Assembly: GCA_963739235.1 (NCBI GenBank)
Contig: CAVTZY010000034.1
Location: 62,001 to 126,000, forward strand
Source of the DNA: JAFNAG01 sp963739235
GTDB lineage: Bacteria > Acidobacteriota > UBA6911
DNA: 64,000 nucleotides
Reading direction: 5' to 3'
Shown here: piece by piece, positions 18,315 through 25,233 of the stretch
Numbering within the stretch: the stretch's first letter is position 1
Layout: every line of letters begins with the position of its first letter
Position numbers and translations under genes: made by a program
Notes under the pieces: generated by a model
The model's input: the letters and a program-made list of their open reading frames with translations, nothing else
The model's database searches: none
What the model was told of the DNA's origin: nothing

Positions 18315-19456
18315 ATGTTGACAACATTAGCGGTTACGGGTTCAGCCGCTTCCGCCCTCTGAGGGGTTGTAGTGAAAAGCGTAGGGGAATTCTTCGCCAG
18401 CAGCTCGATTGCCTGCCGTTTGTGCTCCTGGCTCAAATGTGCGTACCTTTGTACCATTGTCAGACTCTTCCAGCCGCCAAGCTCTTGAACCGTTCGCAGG
18501 TCGGCCCCTCTCATGACCAGCCGGCTTGCAAACGTATGCCTTAGAACGTGCGGCGTAACATCGGCAGACAATTTAGCATGCTTGCATGCCGTTGAAAAGG
18601 CAGTTTTGAAACTCTTAAGGGGCTCCCATCGTAGATTCCCAAACTTTGGGCTGCCCTTTTGGCAAACAAAGACTTCCTGGAGCCCGTGTCCGGCATTGCC
18701 CGCCCGTTCTCGAAGACCCTTCAGGCTTGCCAGTGCGATCGAGTTTAGCGGTACCGTCCGGGTTTCTCCGTTTTTCGCGAAGTGATCCTCAACGGTTACA
18801 GTCTTTTGGCTGAAATTGACATTATCCCATGTCAGGCTCAGCCCTTCAGATTGAACGCGCAATCCCGTATGGATTCCCAGGATTATCAGGGACTGCACGG
18901 GCTCCCGTGCCTCTGCGAGCAATGCCGACTCTTCAGCGTCCGAGAGAAACCGCACCCGCCCCCGGCTTTCCGGCGCCCTCGGGAACCTCGATACCGGGTT
19001 TGCGCCTTCGAACTTTTTCCAAGTAATGCACAGGTTGAACATGGTCCGGAGTCTCGAAAGTTCCCGGTTGACGGAAACCTTTGCGCCTTCCGAGAGCCGC
19101 TTTTGCTTGTATCGTTCGATCATGAACGGGTGTACGTCTGAAAGCCGCTTACCGCCGAAAAACTCCGCCAGCCGGTTCATGCAGCTTTCGTAACCGCCCG
19201 CCGTTTTCGGCCGTTTGTTGGATTGAGCCCACGCCAGGAATAATTCCTTTGCCTGGTCAAAGGTCAAATCCTTTTTCTTGCGGCCAATTCCGCCTTCGCC
19301 CCGGAGGATCTGCCCGCGCTTCGTTACTGCGAGTTCGCCGGCGATCGTTCGCTTGATGCCTTTGCCAAGGGCAACCTGGTGCCGCATTCCCTGATGCCGG
19401 AAATCCAGCCACCAAGTTGAGCCCCTGAGATAGATTCCGTCTCCTTTTCTTGCCAT
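18302..19456 (-). CDS. tyrosine recombinase / integrase of the element
   Basis: Site-specific recombinase of 384 residues. An N-terminal arm-binding domain (MARKGDGIYLRGSTWWLDF) and a SAM-like core-binding domain (about 70-165) precede the catalytic domain with Arg in GIHTGLRVQSEGLSLTW, the HVLRH box (HVLRHTFASRLV), and the Tyr nucleophile in VQRYAHLS. The stop codon TAG is formed by tRNA-Lys bases (18302-18304), so the gene overlaps the attachment core and reads straight into the tRNA. A hairpin with a TTCG loop lies just ahead of its ribosome site AGAGGA. Confidence 0.96.
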   Translation of the reverse strand: MARKGDGIYLRGSTWWLDFRHQGMRHQVALGKGIKRTIAGELAVTKRGQILRGEGGIGRKKKDLTFDQAKELFLAWAQSNKRPKTAGGYESCMNRLAEFFGGKRLSDVHPFMIERYKQKRLSEGAKVSVNRELSRLRTMFNLCITWKKFEGANPVSRFPRAPESRGRVRFLSDAEESALLAEAREPVQSLIILGIHTGLRVQSEGLSLTWDNVNFSQKTVTVEDHFAKNGETRTVPLNSIALASLKGLRERAGNAGHGLQEVFVCQKGSPKFGNLRWEPLKSFKTAFSTACKHAKLSADVTPHVLRHTFASRLVMRGADLRTVQELGGWKSLTMVQRYAHLSQEHKRQAIELLAKNSPTLFTTTPQRAEAAEPVTANVVNMMGR

Positions 19457-19468
19457 ACGTTCCTCTTT

Positions 19469-19488
19469 GGGGCTCCCGAAGGAGCCCC
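19469..19488 (-). promoter_or_regulatory. stable TTCG-loop hairpin before integrase start
   Basis: On the minus strand GGGGCTCC-TTCG-GGAGCCCC lies 12 nt before the integrase ATG. No T-run follows, so it is more likely a stabilising or translation-control hairpin than a terminator. A GGCC-rich hairpin (19981-20008) holds the same place before the integrase remnant. Confidence 0.5.
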
Positions 19489-19497
19489 GTTGATGGT

Positions 19498-19626
19498 TTA
19501 CTTTTCCAGTAGGCTTGCCAATGACTTCCGCAGCCGATACTGATACTCAGGCATACCGGCCTTTTCGTCCGGCCACGTGCGCCGCGCGATCGGGAAAACC
19601 TCTGTCAGGCCTTCGAGGTCCCTCAT
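19498..19626 (-). pseudogene. winged-HTH-like fragment
   Basis: In the third minus-strand frame an open stretch reads RQWRILLALDTREWFSINEL and, after LPRPRPHRRT, IMRDLEGLTEVFPIARRTWP to a stop at 19498. The pattern of a short helix, a SxNEL helix and R-x-IMRDLEGL resembles a DeoR/HTH-11-type winged helix. The only ATG is internal (19626), giving 42 residues; the rest is open upstream without a start and overlaps the integrase remnant. It may be the tail of a gene whose front was replaced by integrase sequence. Confidence 0.4.
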
Positions 19627-19979
19627 GATCGTTCGGCGATGCGGCCGCGGCCGTGGTAGGCAATCGTGAAGCTCGTTGATTGAAAACCACTCCCGAGTAT
19701 CCAGTGCGAGCAGGATTCGCCATTGGCGTTTGATTTGTGCGTTTCCGCGGTCGCTAGGAACTGCTCTTTGGCCGTCTCGAAAGCCATATCCTTCCGCTTC
19801 TTTGGTTTGATGCCTGCCTCGGCTCGCAGGAACCTCGCCCGCTCGATCGAGGCAAGTTCGAGCGCAACGGCCCGGGTGATATTCTTCCCGAGGTTCGCCA
19901 TGCAGCGCTTGCCGCTGATCCAGCTATCGAGGTACCAAACCTTGCCGCGTTTGTAAATCCCATCGCCTTTTCGTGCCAT
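19623..19979 (-). pseudogene. truncated second integrase (N-terminal domain only)
   Basis: The first 80 residues parallel the neighbouring integrase: MARKGDGIYKRGKVWYLDSW against MARKGDGIYLRGSTWWLDF, then matching LGK.I.R.VA.ELA and FETAKEQFLA segments. Homology ends after about residue 80, and the core-binding and catalytic domains are missing. This is a relic of a related integrase, left by recombination or by an earlier tandem insertion. It could still make an arm-site-binding peptide of 118 residues, but I see no evidence that it does. Confidence 0.75.
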
Positions 19980-20021
19980 AAGGCCTCCAGGGGCCCCTTG
20001 CGAGGCCTCGGTTGAATTCGT

Positions 20022-20264
20022 TCACTTCCCGAAATTGACGAATCGCTCCACGGTTGCCCGCTCTTCGTCGGTAAGCTCGCACCTTGCCGCCATGCGCTCC
20101 ACGGCCCGGCTTGCCGGCTGGTAGGGCCAGCTTGCATAGCATTTGGTGATGTCGCCCGGCCCGAAGGCCTCGCCGGTGTCATGGTTGACAAGTACGGGTT
20201 GTCCGTAGGAGCTGGCCGCGTGATCCGTTGTGAGTTCCCAGCGTGTTAAGAGATGAATTTTCAT
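20022..20264 (-). CDS. small element protein, unknown
   Basis: 80 residues (MKIHLLTRWELTTDHAASSY start) with no recognised motif. It has a good ribosome site (GGGAGG, 7 nt spacing) and overlaps the stop of the preceding 55-residue gene by the ATGA arrangement, implying translational coupling. Confidence 0.6.
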   Translation of the reverse strand: MKIHLLTRWELTTDHAASSYGQPVLVNHDTGEAFGPGDITKCYASWPYQPASRAVERMAARCELTDEERATVERFVNFGK

Positions 20265-20428
20265 TGTGCACCTCCCTTGTCCGGAGGCAACCCCCGGACG
20301 ATGCGCATCGATTCGGCAAATTCGTTTTCGGCGCGGGCGTCGACGGTTTTGAGGATCGAGAGGTGCTTACTCAACTGCGGTTTTTGGTGCGTTGCGGGTG
20401 TGACTTTGTGTAAAGTGGTTCTAGCCAT
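20261..20428 (-). CDS. small basic element protein, unknown
   Basis: 55 residues (MARTTLHKVTPATHQKPQLS start, ending PPDKGGAQ). GGAGG lies 5 nt before ATG 20428 and its TGA overlaps the next ATG, which supports it as a real gene despite its size. No family recognised. Confidence 0.6.
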   Translation of the reverse strand: MARTTLHKVTPATHQKPQLSKHLSILKTVDARAENEFAESMRIVRGLPPDKGGAQ

Positions 20429-20501
20429 GCTTCCTCCGTGTAGGTTGCTGGTTAGGGCTCGCCGGCTGGTCCGAACAGCTTGCGAGCCCGTGCCATGCTG
20501 T

Positions 20502-20654
20502 TCACTTTTTCAGATGATGCTTCTTTTCGATTTCCGCAATGTACTTCGCCAAAAAGTCTCTGATCACGTCGGAGATTTCCGTGCGCTCCAATGCGACACA
20601 AACCTTCATCCTGGCGTGAAAATCGTCGGGAAGCTTTACATTGAGCCTTTTCAT
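20502..20654 (-). CDS. ribbon-helix-helix (CopG/Arc-type) DNA-binding protein
   Basis: A 50-residue protein, MKRLNVKLPDDFHARMKVCV onward, then ERTEISDVIRDFLAKYIAEI. A beta-strand (RLNVKLP) followed by two helices with a turn at ALERTEIS is the ribbon-helix-helix fold. Such small proteins repress their own operon or serve as partition or copy-control regulators. A promoter (20661-20689) lies immediately upstream, with its -10 box only 6 bp from the ATG. Confidence 0.8.
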   Translation of the reverse strand: MKRLNVKLPDDFHARMKVCVALERTEISDVIRDFLAKYIAEIEKKHHLKK

Positions 20655-20660
20655 GCTCCC

Positions 20661-20689
20661 AATATGTACTCACGTGTTCACCCTGTCAA
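20661..20689 (-). promoter_or_regulatory. sigma-70-type promoter of the RHH gene
   Basis: Minus strand TTGACA (20684-20689), 17-bp spacer, CATATT (20661-20666). The spacer carries the palindrome CACGTG, a possible operator. Transcription would begin near the ATG, so the message may be nearly leaderless. The 215 bp further upstream (20690-20904) hold no supported gene. Confidence 0.6.
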
Positions 20690-20904
20690 GAGAAATCGAC
20701 TCCGAGTCGCGTTCCCCTGCCCGGTATGTTGTCATTTGTTATCATTCGTGCGCCTGAGCCCGTTTTCCCGGTTAGCTCCAAGCGCAAATATCATGCTTTT
20801 GCCCATGCCGGCCATTGCGCCTAATCTGTGATCGGTCCAATTCTCCGTTTTTTGAACTTCCTACACCTTGGTGCAGGAAGTTAGACCTGAGATCAGTTCT
20901 CTGC

Positions 20905-21099
20905 CTACGAATGTGCAAGATAGAGCGCTTCGAGTAGTTGGTAAGTGAAATCAGAGAGAGCCCCGCGCCTATGGAAGATATCGGCGCATCGATGCAGCCG
21001 GCGAGTTTCGCTGGTAGTCAATCTGCCGCGCTCCAGGTCCAAGGTCAGAGATTTCAAGCGCCACTCGATAAACTGCCGTCGCGTTGCAGCCATTGCCAC
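20905..21099 (-). CDS. small element protein, paralogue of 21227-21430
   Basis: 64 residues, helical and basic. Its C-terminal half (TRRLHRCADIFHRRGALSDF then TYQLLEALYLAHS) parallels the end of the protein at 21227-21430 (RLDELARLYQETGALSEGSY then RRLVDIYDRYS). Function unknown. Confidence 0.5.
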   Translation of the reverse strand: MAMAATRRQFIEWRLKSLTLDLERGRLTTSETRRLHRCADIFHRRGALSDFTYQLLEALYLAHS

Positions 21100-21226
21100 T
21101 CCACTCCAAAGTAGGGGAATTGTTACCAGGGCAGAAGCCTTGCCTTACAAGTAGCTGTGTGTGCTGGTCTTCTGTCCTGACTGCAAAAAGTGTAGTGAAA
21201 ACATCAGGGAACCTTGCCGAATTTTC

Positions 21227-21430
21227 TCAAGAATATCGGTCGTAGATATCGACCAGCCGCCGGTACGATCCTTCTGACAGGGCGCCGGTTTCCTGGTACA
21301 ACCGGGCGAGCTCGTCAAGTCGTTCCTTTTCGGTGTCGACAAGTGGTGCGCCCGTCGTGGCTAAGAACTTGAGCAAAATGCGGATGTGTTCCTTCCGCTT
21401 CAGCGGGTATAAATATCGAGCGTTTTTCAT
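21227..21430 (-). CDS. small helical element protein
   Basis: 67 residues (MKNARYLYPLKRKEHIRILL start). Its GALSEGSYRRLVDIYDRYS ending resembles the neighbouring 64-residue protein, suggesting duplication. AAAGGG precedes the ATG and it starts 10 bp after the zinc-finger gene stop. Function unknown. Confidence 0.55.
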   Translation of the reverse strand: MKNARYLYPLKRKEHIRILLKFLATTGAPLVDTEKERLDELARLYQETGALSEGSYRRLVDIYDRYS

Positions 21431-21439
21431 TTCGCCCTT

Positions 21440-21742
21440 TCATTTCCTTTCATTTGGAACCTTGCATTTCCTTGCATTTTGTTTGCAAAAGTTTGCATTT
21501 TTCGCCTGCCGCCAGTGGCCATTTGCCCGGCATGCGGGCGAGGCGCAGAACCGCTGCCCATCGCTCCTCGGGGAAAATGGTTCGCCGCACGTTTGGCAGA
21601 TAGCGGTTTCCTCTTGGATTTCCTCGCCGGCGCTGTCGTCATGTGTCATCGCCATCCTCCTGGCACTCTGCCCGGCCGGGATCCGCTCCTGGTAGAGTCT
21701 TTCCGCAGCCCACATCCTCTGAGGGCCTCGCCACACATTCAA
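21440..21742 (-). CDS. small zinc-finger protein
   Basis: Up to 100 residues; the real start may be the internal Met at MAMTHDDSAGEE, giving about 70. Core motif CQTCGEPFSPRSDGQRFC then CRANGH: four Cys placed as a treble-clef or zinc-ribbon, followed by a basic tail (KNANFCKQNARKCK). It precedes the 67-residue gene. The role is unknown; such proteins often act as DNA- or RNA-binding accessory factors in islands. Confidence 0.55.
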   Translation of the reverse strand: MNVWRGPQRMWAAERLYQERIPAGQSARRMAMTHDDSAGEEIQEETAICQTCGEPFSPRSDGQRFCASPACRANGHWRQAKNANFCKQNARKCKVPNERK

Positions 21743-21790
21743 ATCTCTGGGGGGTAGGCCAACTATAGGGGGTACAAAAACCGCTCGCGT

Positions 21791-21830
21791 ACGCTTGGCT
21801 GTGAGAGCCTACGCTTGGCTGTGAGAGCCT
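21791..21830. repeat. 20-bp tandem duplication
   Basis: ACGCTTGGCTGTGAGAGCCT occurs twice back to back, with a partial third start. It spans the stop codon of the HTH gene at 21809-22066. Confidence 0.8.
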
Positions 21831-22066
21831 ACGTGCGACAGTGAGCCCTGGTTTAAAACGGTCCGTAACGTCTTGAGCCATTCCACCAGGTCAGCCTCGC
21901 GGTACAGCCTGCAGGTCGAGCTGATTTTGAGAAATGGCAGTTGCTTCCTGTTCCGGCAGTCCGCGAGCTGTGGTTTTGTGAGGCCGGTTAATTTTTGGAC
22001 CTCTTCTTCCGTCAAGATGTTTTGCAAAGTCTCTTGCTTGGCGTCTGGTATTAATTTGTTCTCCAT
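21809..22066 (-). CDS. MerR/excisionase-type HTH protein
   Basis: 85 residues. ILTEEEVQKLTGLTKPQLAD then RLYREADLVEWLKTL is the helix-turn-helix and wing of small phage regulators and excisionases. AGGAG lies 9 nt before ATG 22066. Its start lies inside the longer zinc-protein ORF in another frame, so one of the two ends is wrongly read or the genes truly overlap by 176 bp. Confidence 0.7.
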   Translation of the reverse strand: MENKLIPDAKQETLQNILTEEEVQKLTGLTKPQLADCRNRKQLPFLKISSTCRLYREADLVEWLKTLRTVLNQGSLSHVGSHSQA

Positions 22067-22265
22067 TTTCAGTCTCTCCTATTCCAAGAATGAATTTTTC
22101 CAAAACTTCCGCTTTCTCCCGTAGTCCCCTCTCGATCGCCAGGGCATGCGCCTTGACGATTTGCTCTTGCGAGGAACCAATCACGATACGAAAACATCGA
22201 CTGCAGACCAGCAATCGATCCGGGTAACAGCGCGGTTCGTCCCTATCGCACAGTGTGCATGGCAT
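21891..22265 (-). CDS. small Cys-rich protein, C-terminal end uncertain
   Basis: From ATG 22265 (AGGAG, 7 nt spacing) the reading is MPCTLCDRDEPRCYPDRLLV then CSRCFRIVIGSSQEQIVKAH, a likely zinc-binding module with two CxxC pairs, followed by a helix ending at LEKFILGIG. Beyond that the frame overlaps the HTH gene and becomes Arg/Gln-rich without protein character. A one-base change at the A5 run near 22098 would end the protein at a stop beside the HTH gene's ribosome site. I therefore trust only about the first 60 residues. Confidence 0.45.
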   Translation of the reverse strand: MPCTLCDRDEPRCYPDRLLVCSRCFRIVIGSSQEQIVKAHALAIERGLREKAEVLEKFILGIGETENGEQINTRRQARDFAKHLDGRRGPKINRPHKTTARGLPEQEATAISQNQLDLQAVPRG

Positions 22266-22414
22266 GCGTGATCTCCTGTCTGGTGGCCGTGACTGCTTTA
22301 AAGTGCCCCGAGCAAGGCATTGGCCCTGCCCGGAGCATATTGGTTGACTGGTGGCCGTCTGGCGTGATTTGTGGCCTACTTCAGGGGCGGGCCTAGACCC
22401 GCCCCCCGTGTTCG

Positions 22415-22549
22415 TTAAACACGCCGAATGAGACGCGCCCTTACCGCGTCGGATTGTGCCCGCTCGATCAGCCCGTTGCTCCAGGACTGTACGTCGTTGG
22501 AATGCGCCGTCAGAGTCTGCACAAGCCCCCGGACCTGGAGGCTGAGCAT
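22415..22549 (-). CDS. very small ORF in element
   Basis: 44 residues (MLSLQVRGLVQTLTAHSNDV start), 20 bp downstream of the 86-residue ORF. No strong ribosome site. A hairpin (GGGGCGGG pairing with CCCGCCCC, about 22385-22406) follows it and may end transcription. Low support. Confidence 0.3.
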   Translation of the reverse strand: MLSLQVRGLVQTLTAHSNDVQSWSNGLIERAQSDAVRARLIRRV

Positions 22550-22569
22550 TTTGATTTCGCCGATCGCCG

Positions 22570-22830
22570 TTACACGGATTCGGCCTCGCGGAACTGCAGA
22601 CCGTTGGCCGTCGTGCGGAGAGCACTGCGAAGCTGCTGAGCATCTGCGGTATCGGCACGCCGATCGATCGCCAGGCCCGCCAGAAAAACTTTGGCCGCGC
22701 TGTTTTCCGCTGCGGCCGTTTCGAGAAAACCGATAATTTCGGATGAAGTCATGTGCGACAACTCCTCGAGTAGCCGAGTCCGCATGACATTTTCGAGAAT
22801 TTCGACCAGCACGGCTTGCTGGCTTGACAA
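22570..22830 (-). CDS. small helical protein, unknown, start uncertain
   Basis: 86 residues from TTG 22830, or a little longer in the same frame (SVLDSDRVLRDSLSSQQAVL). Helix-rich: RTRLLEELSHMTSSEIIGFL and LETAAAENSAAKVFLAGLAI. No ATG near the start and no clear ribosome site. Position within the element's minus-strand block supports it. Confidence 0.45.
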   Translation of the reverse strand: MSSQQAVLVEILENVMRTRLLEELSHMTSSEIIGFLETAAAENSAAKVFLAGLAIDRRADTADAQQLRSALRTTANGLQFREAESV

Positions 22831-22919
22831 GGAATCACGAAGAACCCGGTCGGAATCGAGGACGCTCTGATCGACAGAGACCAGCTTCGCCGGTACCGCC
22901 GTCAGTCTGGCACGCTGGA

Positions 22920-23084
22920 TCAGCGGTCAGGCTGGAAGGTCGGCTCTGCTGCGATCGCCTGCGCAGCGTCCGTCAGCCAGGTGCCCAGGAGATCGCGCAC
23001 GGCCTCTACGCATCTGCTCTGGGCGTCGGCGATCTTCTGGTGCAGGTCCAGCTCGAATAGCGTACTTGTACTTGCCTCGTGCAC
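22920..23084 (-). CDS. very small helical ORF in element
   Basis: 54 residues from GTG 23084; LFELDLHQKIADAQSRCVEA then VRDLLGTWLTDAAQ is an amphipathic helix pattern with good protein character. No convincing ribosome site. It is next upstream of the 86-residue ORF. The stretch 23085-23287 holds nothing else that I can support. Confidence 0.35.
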   Translation of the reverse strand: MHEASTSTLFELDLHQKIADAQSRCVEAVRDLLGTWLTDAAQAIAAEPTFQPDR

Positions 23085-23287
23085 GCCGTCACCGGTGCAG
23101 CTCTATTTGCCTGCATCCGCCCGCACATTGCCGGAGCGCGGTCAAGAGCTTTCGGCCCGGGTCGCGTAACGGAAAAAATCCACTGTGGATTTAGCATATT
23201 TTTTTCCTTTTTCATTTTGATTTATGTTTCGTGGCCAGCACAATGCCGGCCGCATTATCCGGCACCCACGCGGGCAGCCGGCCATAC

Positions 23288-23710
23288 CTACAGCTTTGTT
23301 TTCCGCCCCTCCTCCTCTCTGATTGCCTCCTCGCATTCCCGCTCCCAGATTTCGGCGGTTTCCGCTTCGTTTGTCAGGTAAACAACCCGGACTTCCGGCC
23401 TCTGGTCAAACCCGATGCGCTCTTTGATTTTTCCGTCGGTCCGATCGAGCAGCTCTTTCATTGCAGTCACACTGCCGGACATGGCGACCTCCAGGAATCT
23501 TTCAACGAGCACTGCCCCCCACGTACGCCCTTGCTTGTCGCTCGGGCATACTTTGTCTAACTCTTTCTTCAGCGAATCAGTCAGACATAGCGGACCGCGT
23601 GGCCGTCCCTTGGGATTCCCGGATTTACCGGGCTCGAATGGTCGCCCTCGTGGTGGTTTCCTCCCGCTGTTCTTCCGCTGTTTTTCAGCGGGCCTTTTTT
23701 TCGTTGGCAT
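23288..23710 (-). CDS. DUF5681-type protein (phage/terminase-associated)
   Basis: 140 residues. The N-terminus PRGRPFEPGKSGNPKGRPRG is the DUF5681 signature, common beside phage terminase genes. The remainder is helical (KELLDRTDGKIKERIGFDQR). A near-perfect ribosome site, AAAGGAGGTG, precedes ATG 23710, so this gene is probably well translated. No large terminase is present, which fits a satellite that borrows packaging functions, but that is inference. The 357 bp on its upstream side (23711-24067) hold no supported gene. Confidence 0.8.
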   Translation of the reverse strand: MPTKKRPAEKQRKNSGRKPPRGRPFEPGKSGNPKGRPRGPLCLTDSLKKELDKVCPSDKQGRTWGAVLVERFLEVAMSGSVTAMKELLDRTDGKIKERIGFDQRPEVRVVYLTNEAETAEIWERECEEAIREEEGRKTKL

Positions 23711-24067
23711 ATTTTCACCTCCTTTCGTTTTTGATTTTTTTTATAAAAATTCTCCTGCGATTTTCACTACGGCATGTTTCGAGCCCACTTATCCCCTGAT
23801 ACAGAGCCGCTGCGATTGGGCAGAGCAGTTGCCTATCAGGCTTAGAGCCTGCGATTTTGTTGTCTTTTGCCTTTTCTGGTCTTGAAAAGTGTCCTATCGG
23901 GCCTGCGTCTGCCCGCTAATCGTGATCATGGCCGGGATGCTATCGCCGTGTTGTCTTTCTGCACGCGGCCGCGCCGATGTGCCTTGCTGGTCGGGCTCTC
24001 CTGTGGTGCGAGCGGATCCAGCATCACAAGCATTGCTCGCCGGCGTCGATGCTTTCGCGTTCCCGGC

Positions 24068-25054
24068 TCAGGCACGCCTGCCGATTGCCGATATCATCCG
24101 CGTCATGTCTTGCATTGCGGATTCAGCCGCTGTGGCTTGTGCCGCCGTTTTCGCAAGTAAACCGCGTGCACGCAACCAGGCGGAAACCCCCGCCTTATCG
24201 TTCGGATCCTTGCCCGAGAGGTGAGCCGCGAGTTTCCATGCTGAGCCGCCTCGATTGCACGTGTGGCAAAACCACGCATTTCGATCCGCATTTATACAAA
24301 GTGCCCGCTCGGTTTTGCACACAGGACAAGAGAATCGCGTTTCGCTGCCGACTTGTTCGCAGCGGTGGAGACAGGCGCCAAGCGCGATATCTTCGCAGCT
24401 GGCATTTACTCGAAACGATTTCTTCGATTTGAGTTTGGGAAATTCTCCAGATTTATCTGGAGTCTCAAGAGTATCTATATGATCCTCGTAGGGTCCCTTA
24501 CCGTGGTCCCTGTCGATCTTCGACAGGTCGCGTAACTTGCTGCGTTCCTTGCCGGATATGTCAGGTCGAGCGTGGTCCCTTACCGTGGTCCCTCCGTGGT
24601 CCCTATCGATCTTCGATAGGTCGCGTAACTTACTGCGTTCCTTGCTGGATAGGTCTGGTCGAGCGTGGTCCCTCGATATCTTCGCCTGGTAGTCCTCGGC
24701 ATACCGCCCTATGGTTATGAGCGTGTACCCAGAATCGCGAGAACCGTAGGTCTCCATTGACATGCGACCTTCGCGCACCAATAAAGCCATGAACCGGCGG
24801 ACCGTCTTAATATCCCAACGCCAGCGCCGGCCCAACTCGCGTTGTGAAACCAGAGCTTGCCCGGCCTGAACATCGACCATTTGAACGCCACGCATGATTC
24901 GCCCATCGCCCCACCTGGCCGACAGCACAAGATCCAGCCACGCATGCGCCTGCGAAAACTTCTGCCCGAGCCAGATCGGATCATGCTCTATGCGCCGCGG
25001 CAACGTGATGTATCCGCTCCGCTCCTCCGTCATGCGAGTCTCCATTCCACGCAT
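24068..25054 (-). CDS. replication protein: N-terminal winged helix, C-terminal primase-type zinc domain
   Basis: 328 residues. Residues 10-130 look like a phage replication-initiator winged-helix module (ITLPRRIEHDPIWLGQKFSQ; QALVSQRELGRRWRWDIKTV; RRFMALLVREGRM). Residues about 135-200 hold two near-identical 31-residue repeats with RDHARPD...SKLRDLSKIDRDHG. The C-terminal part has a CHC2-like primase zinc site (CPVCKTERALCINADRNAWF then CHTCNRGGSAWKLAAHL). Together these suggest an initiator-primase for element replication. The internal repeats contain an iteron-like DNA array. Start 25054 overlaps the previous small gene; the internal MTEERSGYI Met is also possible. Confidence 0.8.
   Translation of the reverse strand: MRGMETRMTEERSGYITLPRRIEHDPIWLGQKFSQAHAWLDLVLSARWGDGRIMRGVQMVDVQAGQALVSQRELGRRWRWDIKTVRRFMALLVREGRMSMETYGSRDSGYTLITIGRYAEDYQAKISRDHARPDLSSKERSKLRDLSKIDRDHGGTTVRDHARPDISGKERSKLRDLSKIDRDHGKGPYEDHIDTLETPDKSGEFPKLKSKKSFRVNASCEDIALGACLHRCEQVGSETRFSCPVCKTERALCINADRNAWFCHTCNRGGSAWKLAAHLSGKDPNDKAGVSAWLRARGLLAKTAAQATAAESAMQDMTRMISAIGRRA
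24501..24673. repeat. iteron-like array within the replication gene (candidate origin)
   Basis: The 9-mer CGTGGTCCC occurs at 24502, 24571, 24584, 24595 and 24664, all in one orientation. Two 93-bp units (24501 and 24594) each contain a hairpin, 24509-24527 and 24602-24620, with 8-bp arms and a TCT loop. The arms differ between units by one base on each side, and the two changes preserve pairing. Confidence 0.65.
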
Positions 25055-25218
25055 CGGCGCCGCAGGTCCGCTGTGATAGTTCGCTCGATTTCTCTTTGCG
25101 CGGCTCGGACCACGGCCGGCACATCGGTAGCAAGTACCATCTGTGCTCCCTCCAGGTCGCGGCCATACATGAGCACCACGTGTAGCCGATCTCTTTTTTG
25201 TTTCTTTGGCGTTGCCAT
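25030..25218 (-). CDS. small element protein, unknown
   Basis: 62 residues (MATPKKQKRDRLHVVLMYGR start). GGGAGGG lies 9 nt upstream; the end overlaps the start of the replication gene by 25 bp, suggesting coupling. The VLATDVPAVVRAAQREIERT segment is helical. No family recognised. Confidence 0.55.
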   Translation of the reverse strand: MATPKKQKRDRLHVVLMYGRDLEGAQMVLATDVPAVVRAAQREIERTITADLRRRCVEWRLA

Positions 25219-25233
25219 GAGATTTAGCCCTCC

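Noticed and set aside
22385..22406. Rho-independent terminator
   Set aside because: A strong GC hairpin is present but lacks a T-run on either strand, so I mention it only with the neighbouring ORF.
23711..24067. Small genes between DUF5681 and the replication gene
   Set aside because: Short frames exist on both strands but none has a ribosome site or protein-like composition.
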